A stretch of 27,991 nucleotides of DNA, from the NCBI GenBank assembly GCA_964624465.1, contig CAZUZD010000037.1:1-27991 (forward strand), given 5' to 3'. The notes under the pieces are model-generated. The model saw only the letters and a program-made list of their open reading frames with translations. It was not told where the DNA came from and did not search any database. A program made the translations under genes and the position numbers. Source of the stretch: CAZUZD01 sp964624465 (GTDB taxonomy: Bacteria; Planctomycetota; Planctomycetia; Isosphaerales; Isosphaeraceae). Position 1 is the first letter of the stretch, and every line of letters starts with the position of its first letter. This document shows positions 1 to 7,035 of this stretch, piece by piece.

Positions 1-244
1 GCACCGCCCCCGGCACCGCGACCAGCCGCACCCGGGGGGGCACGCTCGCCTGGCCGGTCCGGACCGCCGCCAGCAGCAGTTGCAGGCCGGCGGCGTCGCA
101 GGGGCCGGCCCCGCTCAGGTCCAGCACCACCGGGCCACCCCCGTCGACGGCCGCGCGCACCGTAGCGTGCAGGCCCGCGACCGTCGCCAGGGTCAGCGGG
201 CCCGAGATCGCCAGCCGCGTGGCACCGTCGGTCGTGGATCCCAT
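1..244 (-). CDS. STAS-domain protein (anti-sigma-antagonist-like), 3' end beyond window
   Basis: The frame opens with ATG at 242-244 and runs off the left edge, so only about 81 residues are visible. The segment DLSGAGPCDAAGLQLLLAA is the typical STAS signature (DxSG...D[ST][SA]GLQxLL). STAS proteins such as SpoIIAA/RsbV bind anti-sigma kinases, and related ones sit with chemotaxis kinases. In SpoIIAA-type antagonists a Ser after the Asp is phosphorylated; here the motif reads D-A-A-G-L, so that acceptor is missing. The GLQLL form resembles STAS proteins linked to chemotaxis or two-component clusters. It lies 101 bp downstream of a response regulator-PP2C gene on the same strand, which fits a shared operon. 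A perfect GGGGCGCCCC palindrome at 251-260 sits just upstream of the start, and I see no good Shine-Dalgarno sequence. The family call is firm; the partner is inferred. Confidence 0.83.
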   Translation of the reverse strand, partial: MGSTTDGATRLAISGPLTLATVAGLHATVRAAVDGGGPVVLDLSGAGPCDAAGLQLLLAAVRTGQASVPPRVRLVAVPGAV

Positions 245-345
245 GGGAACGGGGCGCCCCCTGGAGGCTCGAATCCAGCGCGATTGATCCGGAACGGGTG
301 AAGCACTTTCTTCACCAGTCCCTCCAGCTTAGCACGGCGGACCGC

Positions 346-1506
346 TCAGGCGGAAGCGTACTGGGCCAGCACCAGGTTGATGTCGTCGTGCGGCTTGCCG
401 CCGGCGACGTGCTTCGCCACCGCCTCCTCGATCCGGGTCAGGATCTCGTCGGGCGTGGCCTTGCTGTGGGCGCGGAGCACCTCACAGATCTTCTCGGTGC
501 CGAACGAGGTCCCCGAGGGGTCCATCACGTCGGGCAGGCCGTCGGTGTAGGTCAGGATCGATTCGCCGGGGGCGAGCGTGTCGTGGTGCACCGGCAGCTC
601 GTCGAGCATGCTCATGCCGATCAGGCCCACGTCGCTCTCCAGCTCGCGGGTGCCATTGGGGCCCACGATCAGGGCCGGCGGGTGCCCGGCGCCGCAGTAG
701 GTGAACGCGCCGGTCCGCTCATCGATCAGGATGTAGAAGCCGGTGCAGTAGTAATCCTCGGGGAAGAACTTGCTCAGGCCCACGTCCAGGTCGTTGAGGA
801 ACTGGTTCGGCGGCATGCCGGCGGCGCTCAGGGGGGCGGCGGTGGTCTTGATCACGCCCGAGAGCATGGCCGTGTTCACGCCGTGGCCGCAGATGTCGGC
901 GATCATGATCCCGAGCCGGCCGTCGTCCAGGCGGGTGAAGTCGTAGATGTCGCCACCCAGGGCCGACGCCGGCTGGTACCGCACCGCCAGGTCGAGCACC
1001 CCGCGGCGCTTCGGCGGCTTCGGCATCAGGGCGAACTGCACCTTGCGGGCCAGCTCCAGCTCCTTGCGGAGCTTGGTCTGGGCGGCCTCGAGCTGCGCGT
1101 TCCGCTCCGAGAGCTCCTGGCGGAGGTCGGCGATCCGGAGCTGGGCCCGGATCCGCGCGAACACCTCCTGGACCTCGGACGGGCTCTGCGGCTTCTGGAT
1201 GTAGTCGTCGGCGCCGGCGTCCAGCCCGATGACCTTGCTCTCGGTCGCGCCCAGGCTGGTGAGCATGATCACCGGGATCGACCGCAAGGCCGGGTCCGAC
1301 TTCAGGGCGGCGCAGAGCGTCGGCCCGTCCATCTCGGGCATCTCGTAGTCGCTGAGGATCAGCTCGGGCTTGAGCTCGCCGGCGCGGGCCAGGCCCTCGC
1401 GACCGTCGTTGGCCATGTCGACGTGGTATCCCTCGTCGATCAGCATGGCCGAGATCATGCGGCGCATGATCGGGCTGTCCTCGACGAGCAGCAAACGACG
1501 GCTCAT
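346..1506 (-). CDS. Response regulator fused to PP2C/SpoIIE (RsbU-like) serine phosphatase
   Basis: This 386-residue protein has an N-terminal receiver domain (about 3-122): acidic D10, phospho-acceptor D53 in LSDYEMPEMDG, T83 and K105. A helical, probably coiled-coil linker (about 125-160) leads to a PP2C/SpoIIE phosphatase (about 170-386). The phosphatase keeps its metal-binding motifs: GGDIYD (184-189), ADICGHG (203-209), YTDG (320-323) and the late D374-D375 pair. In this family phosphorylation of the receiver controls dephosphorylation of a STAS anti-anti-sigma protein. The next gene downstream on the same strand encodes a STAS protein, so a partner-switching pathway is likely, though that STAS protein lacks the usual Ser. 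The ATG at 1504-1506 is chosen because AAGGGAG (1513-1519) lies 6 nt upstream and the receiver begins at once; the frame is open further upstream without homology. Cytoplasmic. Confidence 0.95.
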   Translation of the reverse strand: MSRRLLLVEDSPIMRRMISAMLIDEGYHVDMANDGREGLARAGELKPELILSDYEMPEMDGPTLCAALKSDPALRSIPVIMLTSLGATESKVIGLDAGADDYIQKPQSPSEVQEVFARIRAQLRIADLRQELSERNAQLEAAQTKLRKELELARKVQFALMPKPPKRRGVLDLAVRYQPASALGGDIYDFTRLDDGRLGIMIADICGHGVNTAMLSGVIKTTAAPLSAAGMPPNQFLNDLDVGLSKFFPEDYYCTGFYILIDERTGAFTYCGAGHPPALIVGPNGTRELESDVGLIGMSMLDELPVHHDTLAPGESILTYTDGLPDVMDPSGTSFGTEKICEVLRAHSKATPDEILTRIEEAVAKHVAGGKPHDDINLVLAQYASA

Positions 1507-1684
1507 GGCCCGCTCCCTTAACCTCGGCGACGACCGTGCCGGCCCCGGAATTCCGCAGGAGTCCGGCCCGCGCGGGCCCAGCGGCACCGCCCTGCCTGAA
1601 CGACACGGGGGCCCCATCGCCCCCGCATTCCCGCCCCACAGTCTACCGCAACCCCCACCCCGCCCGCGAGTCCCTGCGGCCGCC

Positions 1685-1704
1685 GCCGGCGCGACGGGGC
1701 CGGC
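1685..1704 (-). terminator. Possible hairpin terminator just after the ferrochelatase stop
   Basis: GCCGGC (1685-1690) and GCCGGC (1699-1704) can pair around an 8-nt loop, directly after the stop codon at 1706-1708. The stem is only 6 bp and no T run follows, so this is weak. Confidence 0.25.
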
Positions 1705-1705
1705 T

Positions 1706-2791
1706 TCAGGACGACGCCGGCGGCCCCGGCCGGGCGGGACGGGCCGGCGGCAGGCAGCAGTTGACCGGGCAGACGTCGTGGTTGGCCGGATACTGGCCGA
1801 TCGCCCGCTTCTCGGGCGCCTGGGCCATCCGCTCGACGATCAGCTCGCGCATCATGCCCACGAACTTCGGGTCGGTGCCCGCCGTGCCGGCACGCTCCAG
1901 GTGCATGCCCAGGCCGTCGGCCTTCAGCTTCGCCTCCTCGTCGAGGTCGAACATCACCTCCATGTGGTCGGACAGGAACCCGACCGGCTGGACGATCAGG
2001 TCGTGCACCCCCTGGCCGTGCAGGGCGCCGATATGATCCAGGATGTCGGGCTCCAGCCAGGGGTCCTGCGGCCGGCCGCTGCGGCTCTGGTAGACGAGCT
2101 TCCACTGCCCCTCGGGCACGCCGCTGGCCTCGGCCACCAGCCGGCAGGTCTCGGTGAGCTGCCGCTCGTAGTTGCAGTTGGCCGCCATCGAGGACGGGAT
2201 GCTGTGCGCGGTGAAGGCGACGTGGACCCCGGCCCGCTGCTCGGCCGGGAACCGGTCCAGGGCCTCGCGGACGCGGTCGGCGTTGACGCTGACGAAGTCG
2301 GGGTGGTTGTAGAAGACCCGCATCTTGTCGAACTCGGGCGCCCCCGGGCCGACCTCGTCACGGGCCTTCTGGACATCCTCGCGGTACTGTCGGCAGCTCG
2401 AATAGGAACTGTAGGCCGCGAGCACCACGGCCAGGGCCTTCTTGACCCCCGCGGCAGTCATCTCCCGCATCGTGTCGGCGAGCATCGGCGTCCAGTTGCG
2501 GTTGCCCCAGTAGATGGGCAGATCGACCCCCGCCCGCCGGAGCTCGGGCTCCAGGGCCGCGATCAAGTCCCGCACCTGGCCGTTGATCGGGCTGACGCCC
2601 CCGAAGTGCATGTAGTGCTCGGAAACCTCCAGCAGCCGCTCGCGCGGCACACCACGCCCCCGGGTCACGTTCTCCAGGAACGGCATCACGTCGTCCGGCT
2701 GCTCCGGCCCGCCGAAGCCGACGATCAGGATGGCATCGTAACCGGCGCGATTGACAGCCGGGGCAGCGTCAGGTTGGACGTTGGTGCTCAT
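1706..2791 (-). CDS. hemH: Ferrochelatase (protohaem or coproporphyrin type)
   Basis: A 361-residue ferrochelatase, which inserts Fe(II) into a porphyrin at the end of haem synthesis. Visible family motifs are HFGGVSPING (62-71), FTAHSIP with the catalytic His196, YQSRSGRPQDPWLEPDI (235-250) and PVGFLSDHMEVMFD with Glu278. The length is normal. Two cysteine features resemble [2Fe-2S] ferrochelatases of the actinobacterial type: Cys133 in SSYSSCRQYRED and a C-terminal C341-x3-C345-C346 group. That makes the coproporphyrin-dependent pathway possible, but substrate cannot be read from sequence alone. The ATG at 2789-2791 is the first one before the homologous region; the ribosome site is weak. 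It is monocistronic as far as seen, flanked by a same-strand signalling gene 199 bp downstream and a divergent sulfatase. Confidence 0.95.
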   Translation of the reverse strand: MSTNVQPDAAPAVNRAGYDAILIVGFGGPEQPDDVMPFLENVTRGRGVPRERLLEVSEHYMHFGGVSPINGQVRDLIAALEPELRRAGVDLPIYWGNRNWTPMLADTMREMTAAGVKKALAVVLAAYSSYSSCRQYREDVQKARDEVGPGAPEFDKMRVFYNHPDFVSVNADRVREALDRFPAEQRAGVHVAFTAHSIPSSMAANCNYERQLTETCRLVAEASGVPEGQWKLVYQSRSGRPQDPWLEPDILDHIGALHGQGVHDLIVQPVGFLSDHMEVMFDLDEEAKLKADGLGMHLERAGTAGTDPKFVGMMRELIVERMAQAPEKRAIGQYPANHDVCPVNCCLPPARPARPGPPASS

Positions 2792-2880
2792 GGCGGATCC
2801 GCTTCGTCATCCAGGAGAGAACCGCGCCACCCGGGCCGTCGTGGCGACTCGCAGGCGGCGGGACCACGGTCAATCCGTCG

Positions 2881-2886
2881 ATTGTA
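2881..2886 (-). promoter_or_regulatory. Candidate -10 box for the ferrochelatase gene
   Basis: TACAAT on the minus strand, about 90 nt upstream of the ATG, in an otherwise GC-rich region. No convincing -35 hexamer is visible at 16-18 nt, so this is tentative. Confidence 0.25.
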
Positions 2887-3123
2887 GCCAGCTCCCGCCG
2901 TCCGACGAGCCCGCCCCCGCCTGAATCCGCTCCGGGCCGGGGCGTGGGCCGCATCGGCCAATGGCGCATCGGAACCGGCCCGCAGGCTCCGGCAACCGAC
3001 CACGCCCGGCCGCCCGGCGACCCGGACCGACCGGTCTGGACCCGCGCCCGGGTGCCCGGCACCGCAGCCGTTCCGGGTCGCCCGGATCTCACAATTCCGT
3101 CCAGATCCCACGAATCACTCGAT

Positions 3124-3129
3124 TACAAT
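3124..3129 (+). promoter_or_regulatory. Candidate -10 box for the sulfatase gene
   Basis: TACAAT in an AT-richer stretch, 59 nt upstream of the sulfatase ATG. No good -35 hexamer is at the normal distance. It fits a short leader but is unsupported otherwise. Confidence 0.3.
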
Positions 3130-3187
3130 GAACCACAAAATCGCGTGAAGAATCGTTGGACTCTATTCGACGAGGGGGAAGTCGAAG

Positions 3188-4756
3188 ATGAAGCGTCGCA
3201 CCTTGCTGAAGACCGCCGCGGGCGCTGCAGTCGCCGGCGCCGGGGCGTTCACGATTCTGACGGACTCGTCGCGGGCCGGAGTCCCCCGGAGCCGGTTCGA
3301 TGGCATGAACCTGGTGATCTTCATCACCGATCAGGAGCGGGCGCTCCAGCATTTCCCCGAGGGCTGGGCGGCCCGGCGGATGCCGGGTTTGACCTGGCTG
3401 ACGAACAATGGCCTGACCTTCACCCGGGCGTTCACCAATTCCTGCATGTGCTCGCCGGCCCGGGCCTCGCTGCTGACGGGCTTCTTCCCGGCCCAGCACG
3501 AGGTGAAGTACACGCTCGAGCAGGACATGCAGTGGCCACAGAATCCGCAGGTGCCCCTGTCGGACCGGCTCCGGAACATCGCCACGGTCATGGCGTCCAG
3601 GGGCTACGAGACGGTCTACAAGGGGAAATTCCACCTGACCAAGCCGGCCAACGGCACGACGTACCAGCCCTCGGACATGACGCCGTTCGGATTCTCCCGC
3701 TGGAATCCGCCCGATGCGGGCGCCGATCAGTCGGCGGGCGAGGCCGGTGGCGGTACGGCGGACAACGACGGCCGATTCATGCAGTGTGACGGCCCGGTCG
3801 AGCTCGGCGAGGAAGGGGTGCTGGCGTACCTCAATCAGGTCGCCTCGCCGTCGCGACCCTTCTGCCTGATCGTCTCGCTGGTCAACCCGCACGACGTCCT
3901 GTTCTATCCGCGTAACTACGACAACCCCGACTATGGCTATGACGACACCTGGCTGCGCGGCGGGATCGGCCTGCCGGCGACCTTCGCCGAGGACCTGAGC
4001 ACCAAGCCCCAGGCCCAGAGCGATTTCCTGCGGCTGTTCAACCTGAACGGGGTGCTGCCGACGCCGCAGATGAAGCGCGATTATCTGAACTTCTACGGCA
4101 ACCTGATGGCGGCCTCCGACCAGTCCCTCGTGCAGGTGATCCAGGCGCTGCGAAATCGTCGGCTGCTGGACAACACCCTGATCGTGAAGACGAGCGACCA
4201 CGGCGAGATGGGGATGGCCCACGGCGGCATGCGGCAGAAGTGCTTCAACTTCTACGAGGAATCGATCCGCGTGCCGCTGGTGTTCGCCAACCCCCAGATC
4301 TACAAGACGCCTCACACCAACCATTCCCTGGTGTCGCACGCCGACTTCCTGCCCACGCTCGCGGGGCTCTTCGACGCGCCCGCCTCGGCCCGTGCCAACT
4401 GGGCCGGCGTCGACTATTCCCGTCTGATCACGAACCCGGGCGGACCACCGGTGCAGGACTACACCGTGTTCACCTACGACGACTGGCAGGCCGGTCAGGC
4501 CACCGGGCCCTACGTCCAGGGCGCCAATCGCGTCGTGTCCTTCCGCGAGGCCCGCCTCAAGCTGGCCGAGTATTACGATCCGACCGGTGCCGTGGCCCCG
4601 CAATACGAAATGTACGATCTGGCGCAGGACCCGCTGGAACGCAACAACCTCGCCTTCCGGATCGAGGCCCGGCCCCGGCCCGTGCAGCGTGAGTTTTCCC
4701 GCATGCGCACGAAGCTGGAATTCATCAAGCAGACCCGGCTCCAGCCCCTGTTTTGA
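3188..4756 (+). CDS. Tat-exported type I sulfatase
   Basis: A 522-residue sulfatase of the alkaline phosphatase superfamily, hydrolysing a sulfate ester outside the cytoplasm. The N-terminus KRRTLLKTAAGAAVAGAGAF is a twin-arginine signal peptide. The sulfatase signature is CSPARASLLTG: Cys88 is the residue converted to formylglycine and Arg92 completes C-x-P-x-R. Other expected residues are D48, K145/H149 in YKGKFH, and D337-H338 in KTSDHGEMG. The C-terminal QYEMYDLAQDPLERNNLA is the usual sulfatase tail. The substrate cannot be assigned; the overall layout resembles choline-sulfatase-like members. Activity would need a formylglycine-generating enzyme, not seen in this window. The start is supported by GGGGGAAG about 7 nt upstream. 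The gene stands alone between a divergent and a convergent neighbour. Confidence 0.92.
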   Translation: MKRRTLLKTAAGAAVAGAGAFTILTDSSRAGVPRSRFDGMNLVIFITDQERALQHFPEGWAARRMPGLTWLTNNGLTFTRAFTNSCMCSPARASLLTGFFPAQHEVKYTLEQDMQWPQNPQVPLSDRLRNIATVMASRGYETVYKGKFHLTKPANGTTYQPSDMTPFGFSRWNPPDAGADQSAGEAGGGTADNDGRFMQCDGPVELGEEGVLAYLNQVASPSRPFCLIVSLVNPHDVLFYPRNYDNPDYGYDDTWLRGGIGLPATFAEDLSTKPQAQSDFLRLFNLNGVLPTPQMKRDYLNFYGNLMAASDQSLVQVIQALRNRRLLDNTLIVKTSDHGEMGMAHGGMRQKCFNFYEESIRVPLVFANPQIYKTPHTNHSLVSHADFLPTLAGLFDAPASARANWAGVDYSRLITNPGGPPVQDYTVFTYDDWQAGQATGPYVQGANRVVSFREARLKLAEYYDPTGAVAPQYEMYDLAQDPLERNNLAFRIEARPRPVQREFSRMRTKLEFIKQTRLQPLF

Positions 4757-4951
4757 ACGGACCAGCACGACGTGGGCGGTCCCCCGGTTCGAGGGCAGCC
4801 AGGCGCTGGCGCCTGCCTCGTGCCGGGATCCGTCCGACGAGCGCTCGGGGTGGCCGCCCCCGGTCGATCCGTCCCCGGCCGTGTGGCTCCCGCCGATCAC
4901 GATGCAGCGCCCGGCGGTCCGCCGCGGACGCAGATCGCGCCGAAACGTGAC

Positions 4952-4992
4952 CGGGGCCGGGCCACGGGCTCATCGCCCGCCGCCCGGCCCCG
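4952..4992. terminator. Bidirectional hairpin between sulfatase and GH32 genes
   Basis: CGGGGCCGGGC (4952-4962) pairs perfectly over 11 bp with GCCCGGCCCCG (4982-4992). A second stem, CGGGC/GCCCG (4965-4969 and 4975-4979), nests inside. It lies between two convergent genes ending at 4756 and 5033. No T tract is present on either side, so Rho-independent activity is inferred only. Confidence 0.5.
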
Positions 4993-5032
4993 ACCCGTTG
5001 CGCTCGACGATTGGAACCGTCCCGGGTGCCAC

Positions 5033-7018
5033 TCAGCGGCCAGCGGCCCCCTCGGGGGTCACCCAGGCCTCGGCCAGCGGCCACCACTCCAGGGCGTCGA
5101 TCGTGGCGCCGTCGCCGCCCTCGGCACGGGCGGCCAGGCCGAGGCCGTCGATGGTGTAGTCGGCGACCTGGGTGAGCCAGACGGAGCCGTCGGCGGTGCG
5201 GGCCTCGATGACGGAGTGGTCGACGATCAGGTGCAGCGTCAGCACCCCGTCGGCGCCGGCGGGCGGGGTCACGGCCAGGCTCGCCTTGCCCAGGCTGAGG
5301 GTCTGGCCGTCGTAGCGGAGCGGAACCGAATGGGCGCCATCCTTCGTCCGCAGCAGGTCGAGGGTCACCGTGCGGCCGGCGGGGCAGCGGAGGGAGAGGG
5401 TCAGCTCGGCGGCCAGGCCGGCCGGAGGTTCGAGCGGGGTCGCGGTGGCGGTCAGCTTCAGGGGGATCGGGGCCAGGTGCTTCGGCTGGCCGCGGAGGAT
5501 TTGCAGCTCGGGGGCGGGCTGCTGGCGGAGGCGGCCGTCGGGGCCGATCGAGAGCACGCGCGGGATGGTCAGGCAGTGCCGCCACCCGCGGCCGCCGGGC
5601 ACGCCGTCGATCCAGCCCCAGAGGAGGGCGCGATCCTTCGGGTCCCTCGCCAGCACGCTGGGGGCGTAGACCTGGCCCTCGTCGACGTGACCCCGGGCCG
5701 TGGCGGTGAACGTGCCGGCCTGGCGGTCGAAGTCGCCGACGAACCAGTCGACGGGCTTGCCCTGCGCGGTGATCAGGACCCAGCGACCGCCGAGCGGGAA
5801 GAAGATCGGGCACTCGACGTTCTTGACCGCCGCGTCGGGGTGGCGGAACAGGATGCCGCGGTACGTCCACTTCGCCAGCGAGTCGTCCTGCGCCTCGTAC
5901 AGGAACACCGCGCCCCCGCCGCCCCTGGTTTCGTTGGTGTTGCCGCCGCAGACCATCCACGTCGTGTCGCCGTCGTGGATGACGTACGGGTCGCGCCACT
6001 CGCTCACCTTCGTGTCGCCGTGCACGGCGTTGGCGACGACGGGGTTGGCGGGGTGCTTCTGCCAGTGTGCGAGGTCGTCGGTCTCGGGGATCGCCGCCCA
6101 CTGCTCGGGGAAGCGGGCGCCGATGCTGGTGTAGAAGATCATCGGCGTGCCGTCCTTGCGGAGGATGGCCGAGCCGGAGAAGACGTGATCCTCGCCCTTC
6201 GACTTCGACGGCCAGAGCGCGATCGGCTGCCGCTCCCAGTGCGCCAGGTCCTTGCTGCGCACATGGGCCCAGTGCATGTTCCCCCAGTCGTCTCCATACG
6301 GATTGTGCTGAAAGAAGACGTGGTAGTAGCCCTTGTAGTACATCAGGCCGTTCGGGTCGTTGATCCAGTTGGCCGCGGCCAGCACGTGCATGCCCGGCCG
6401 GTTCGGATCGGCCGCGGCGCGGGGGGCGGCAGCGGCGACACTCGCCTCGGCGCGGGAGAGCAGGGTCTCGCGCTCGGGAACGATTTTCGGGACGGCGTCG
6501 CTCTGCACGATCTGGTCGACGTTCAGGTGGCCCCAGCCGCCGGTGGCGTGGTCGACGATCTCGATCGTCCCCATCTGGCCGGCGAACTCGGTCACGTCCC
6601 AGGACTCGGGCTGCAGGAACTCCGACTCGGCGCCGGTGGCCGTCCGCACGACCTTGCCGCCGACGATCAGCCGCACGGCGAGCTTCTCGGCGTCGCGACC
6701 GCCGCCGATGAGCAGGTTGATCCGGGTTCGCTCGATCGGGAACGCGGGCGAGGTGAGGGTCCCTTCGGACTTGTCGCCGCCGGCGAACGAGTTGACCAGG
6801 CCGGTGCCGGCGTAGCCCGCCACCGTCATCTGGTTCGGCAGGGCGCCCTTGGCCGGGCCGGCGCCGAAGGCGGTGCCGGTGACGGTCCAGGCGCCGTAGT
6901 CGGCCCCCTCGAAGTCGGCGATCACGCGGTCGGGCCGGTCGTCGGACGCCGTGGAGAGGACGGGACCGGCCCCGAGAGCCAGGGCGAGCGCCAGCAGGGA
7001 AGCGTGCGGCAGCATCAT
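5033..7018 (-). CDS. Secreted GH32 fructan hydrolase (levanase / exo-inulinase-like)
   Basis: A 661-residue glycoside hydrolase family 32 enzyme that releases fructose from fructans or sucrose. After a signal peptide (about 1-24) comes a beta-sandwich-like N-terminal region (about 32-172) of the kind found before GH32 domains in levanases. The five-bladed catalytic domain starts near 210. The three catalytic motifs are intact: WINDPNG (218-224, nucleophile D221), WRDP (341-344, transition-state D343) and VECP (401-404, acid/base E402). The rest (about 490-661) is the usual C-terminal beta-sandwich. The ATG at 7016-7018 has GGTGA 5 nt upstream; the open frame further upstream overlaps the neighbouring gene and is a shadow. 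The start lies 17 bp after the stop of a secreted esterase gene, so the two are very likely one transcript acting on decorated polysaccharide. Confidence 0.95.
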   Translation of the reverse strand: MMLPHASLLALALALGAGPVLSTASDDRPDRVIADFEGADYGAWTVTGTAFGAGPAKGALPNQMTVAGYAGTGLVNSFAGGDKSEGTLTSPAFPIERTRINLLIGGGRDAEKLAVRLIVGGKVVRTATGAESEFLQPESWDVTEFAGQMGTIEIVDHATGGWGHLNVDQIVQSDAVPKIVPERETLLSRAEASVAAAAPRAAADPNRPGMHVLAAANWINDPNGLMYYKGYYHVFFQHNPYGDDWGNMHWAHVRSKDLAHWERQPIALWPSKSKGEDHVFSGSAILRKDGTPMIFYTSIGARFPEQWAAIPETDDLAHWQKHPANPVVANAVHGDTKVSEWRDPYVIHDGDTTWMVCGGNTNETRGGGGAVFLYEAQDDSLAKWTYRGILFRHPDAAVKNVECPIFFPLGGRWVLITAQGKPVDWFVGDFDRQAGTFTATARGHVDEGQVYAPSVLARDPKDRALLWGWIDGVPGGRGWRHCLTIPRVLSIGPDGRLRQQPAPELQILRGQPKHLAPIPLKLTATATPLEPPAGLAAELTLSLRCPAGRTVTLDLLRTKDGAHSVPLRYDGQTLSLGKASLAVTPPAGADGVLTLHLIVDHSVIEARTADGSVWLTQVADYTIDGLGLAARAEGGDGATIDALEWWPLAEAWVTPEGAAGR

Positions 7019-7035
7019 TGATTCACCCGGGGCCA

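Larger units (their letters stand above)
2792..3187. other. Divergent intergenic region between ferrochelatase and sulfatase
   Basis: About 396 bp without a supportable gene. It carries two TACAAT hexamers, one on each strand, as the best promoter candidates for the two divergent genes. The last 100 bp (about 3090-3187) are clearly richer in A and T than the surrounding sequence. I see no RNA gene or repeat. Confidence 0.6.

Noticed and set aside
261..278. tRNA T-arm-like sequence CTGGAGGCTCGAATCCAG
   Set aside because: The loop would be 8 nt, no acceptor, D or anticodon arms fit around it, and the region upstream is coding for the STAS protein.
298..1521. Long open frame on the plus strand opposite the response regulator-PP2C gene
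   Set aside because: It is antisense to a gene with complete family motifs, its product is a low-information Gly/Arg/His/Val-rich chain, and GC-rich codon bias explains the lack of stops.
3089..4900. Minus-strand open frame opposite the sulfatase
   Set aside because: It is a shadow of the well-supported sulfatase and has no motif, signal peptide or ribosome site of its own.
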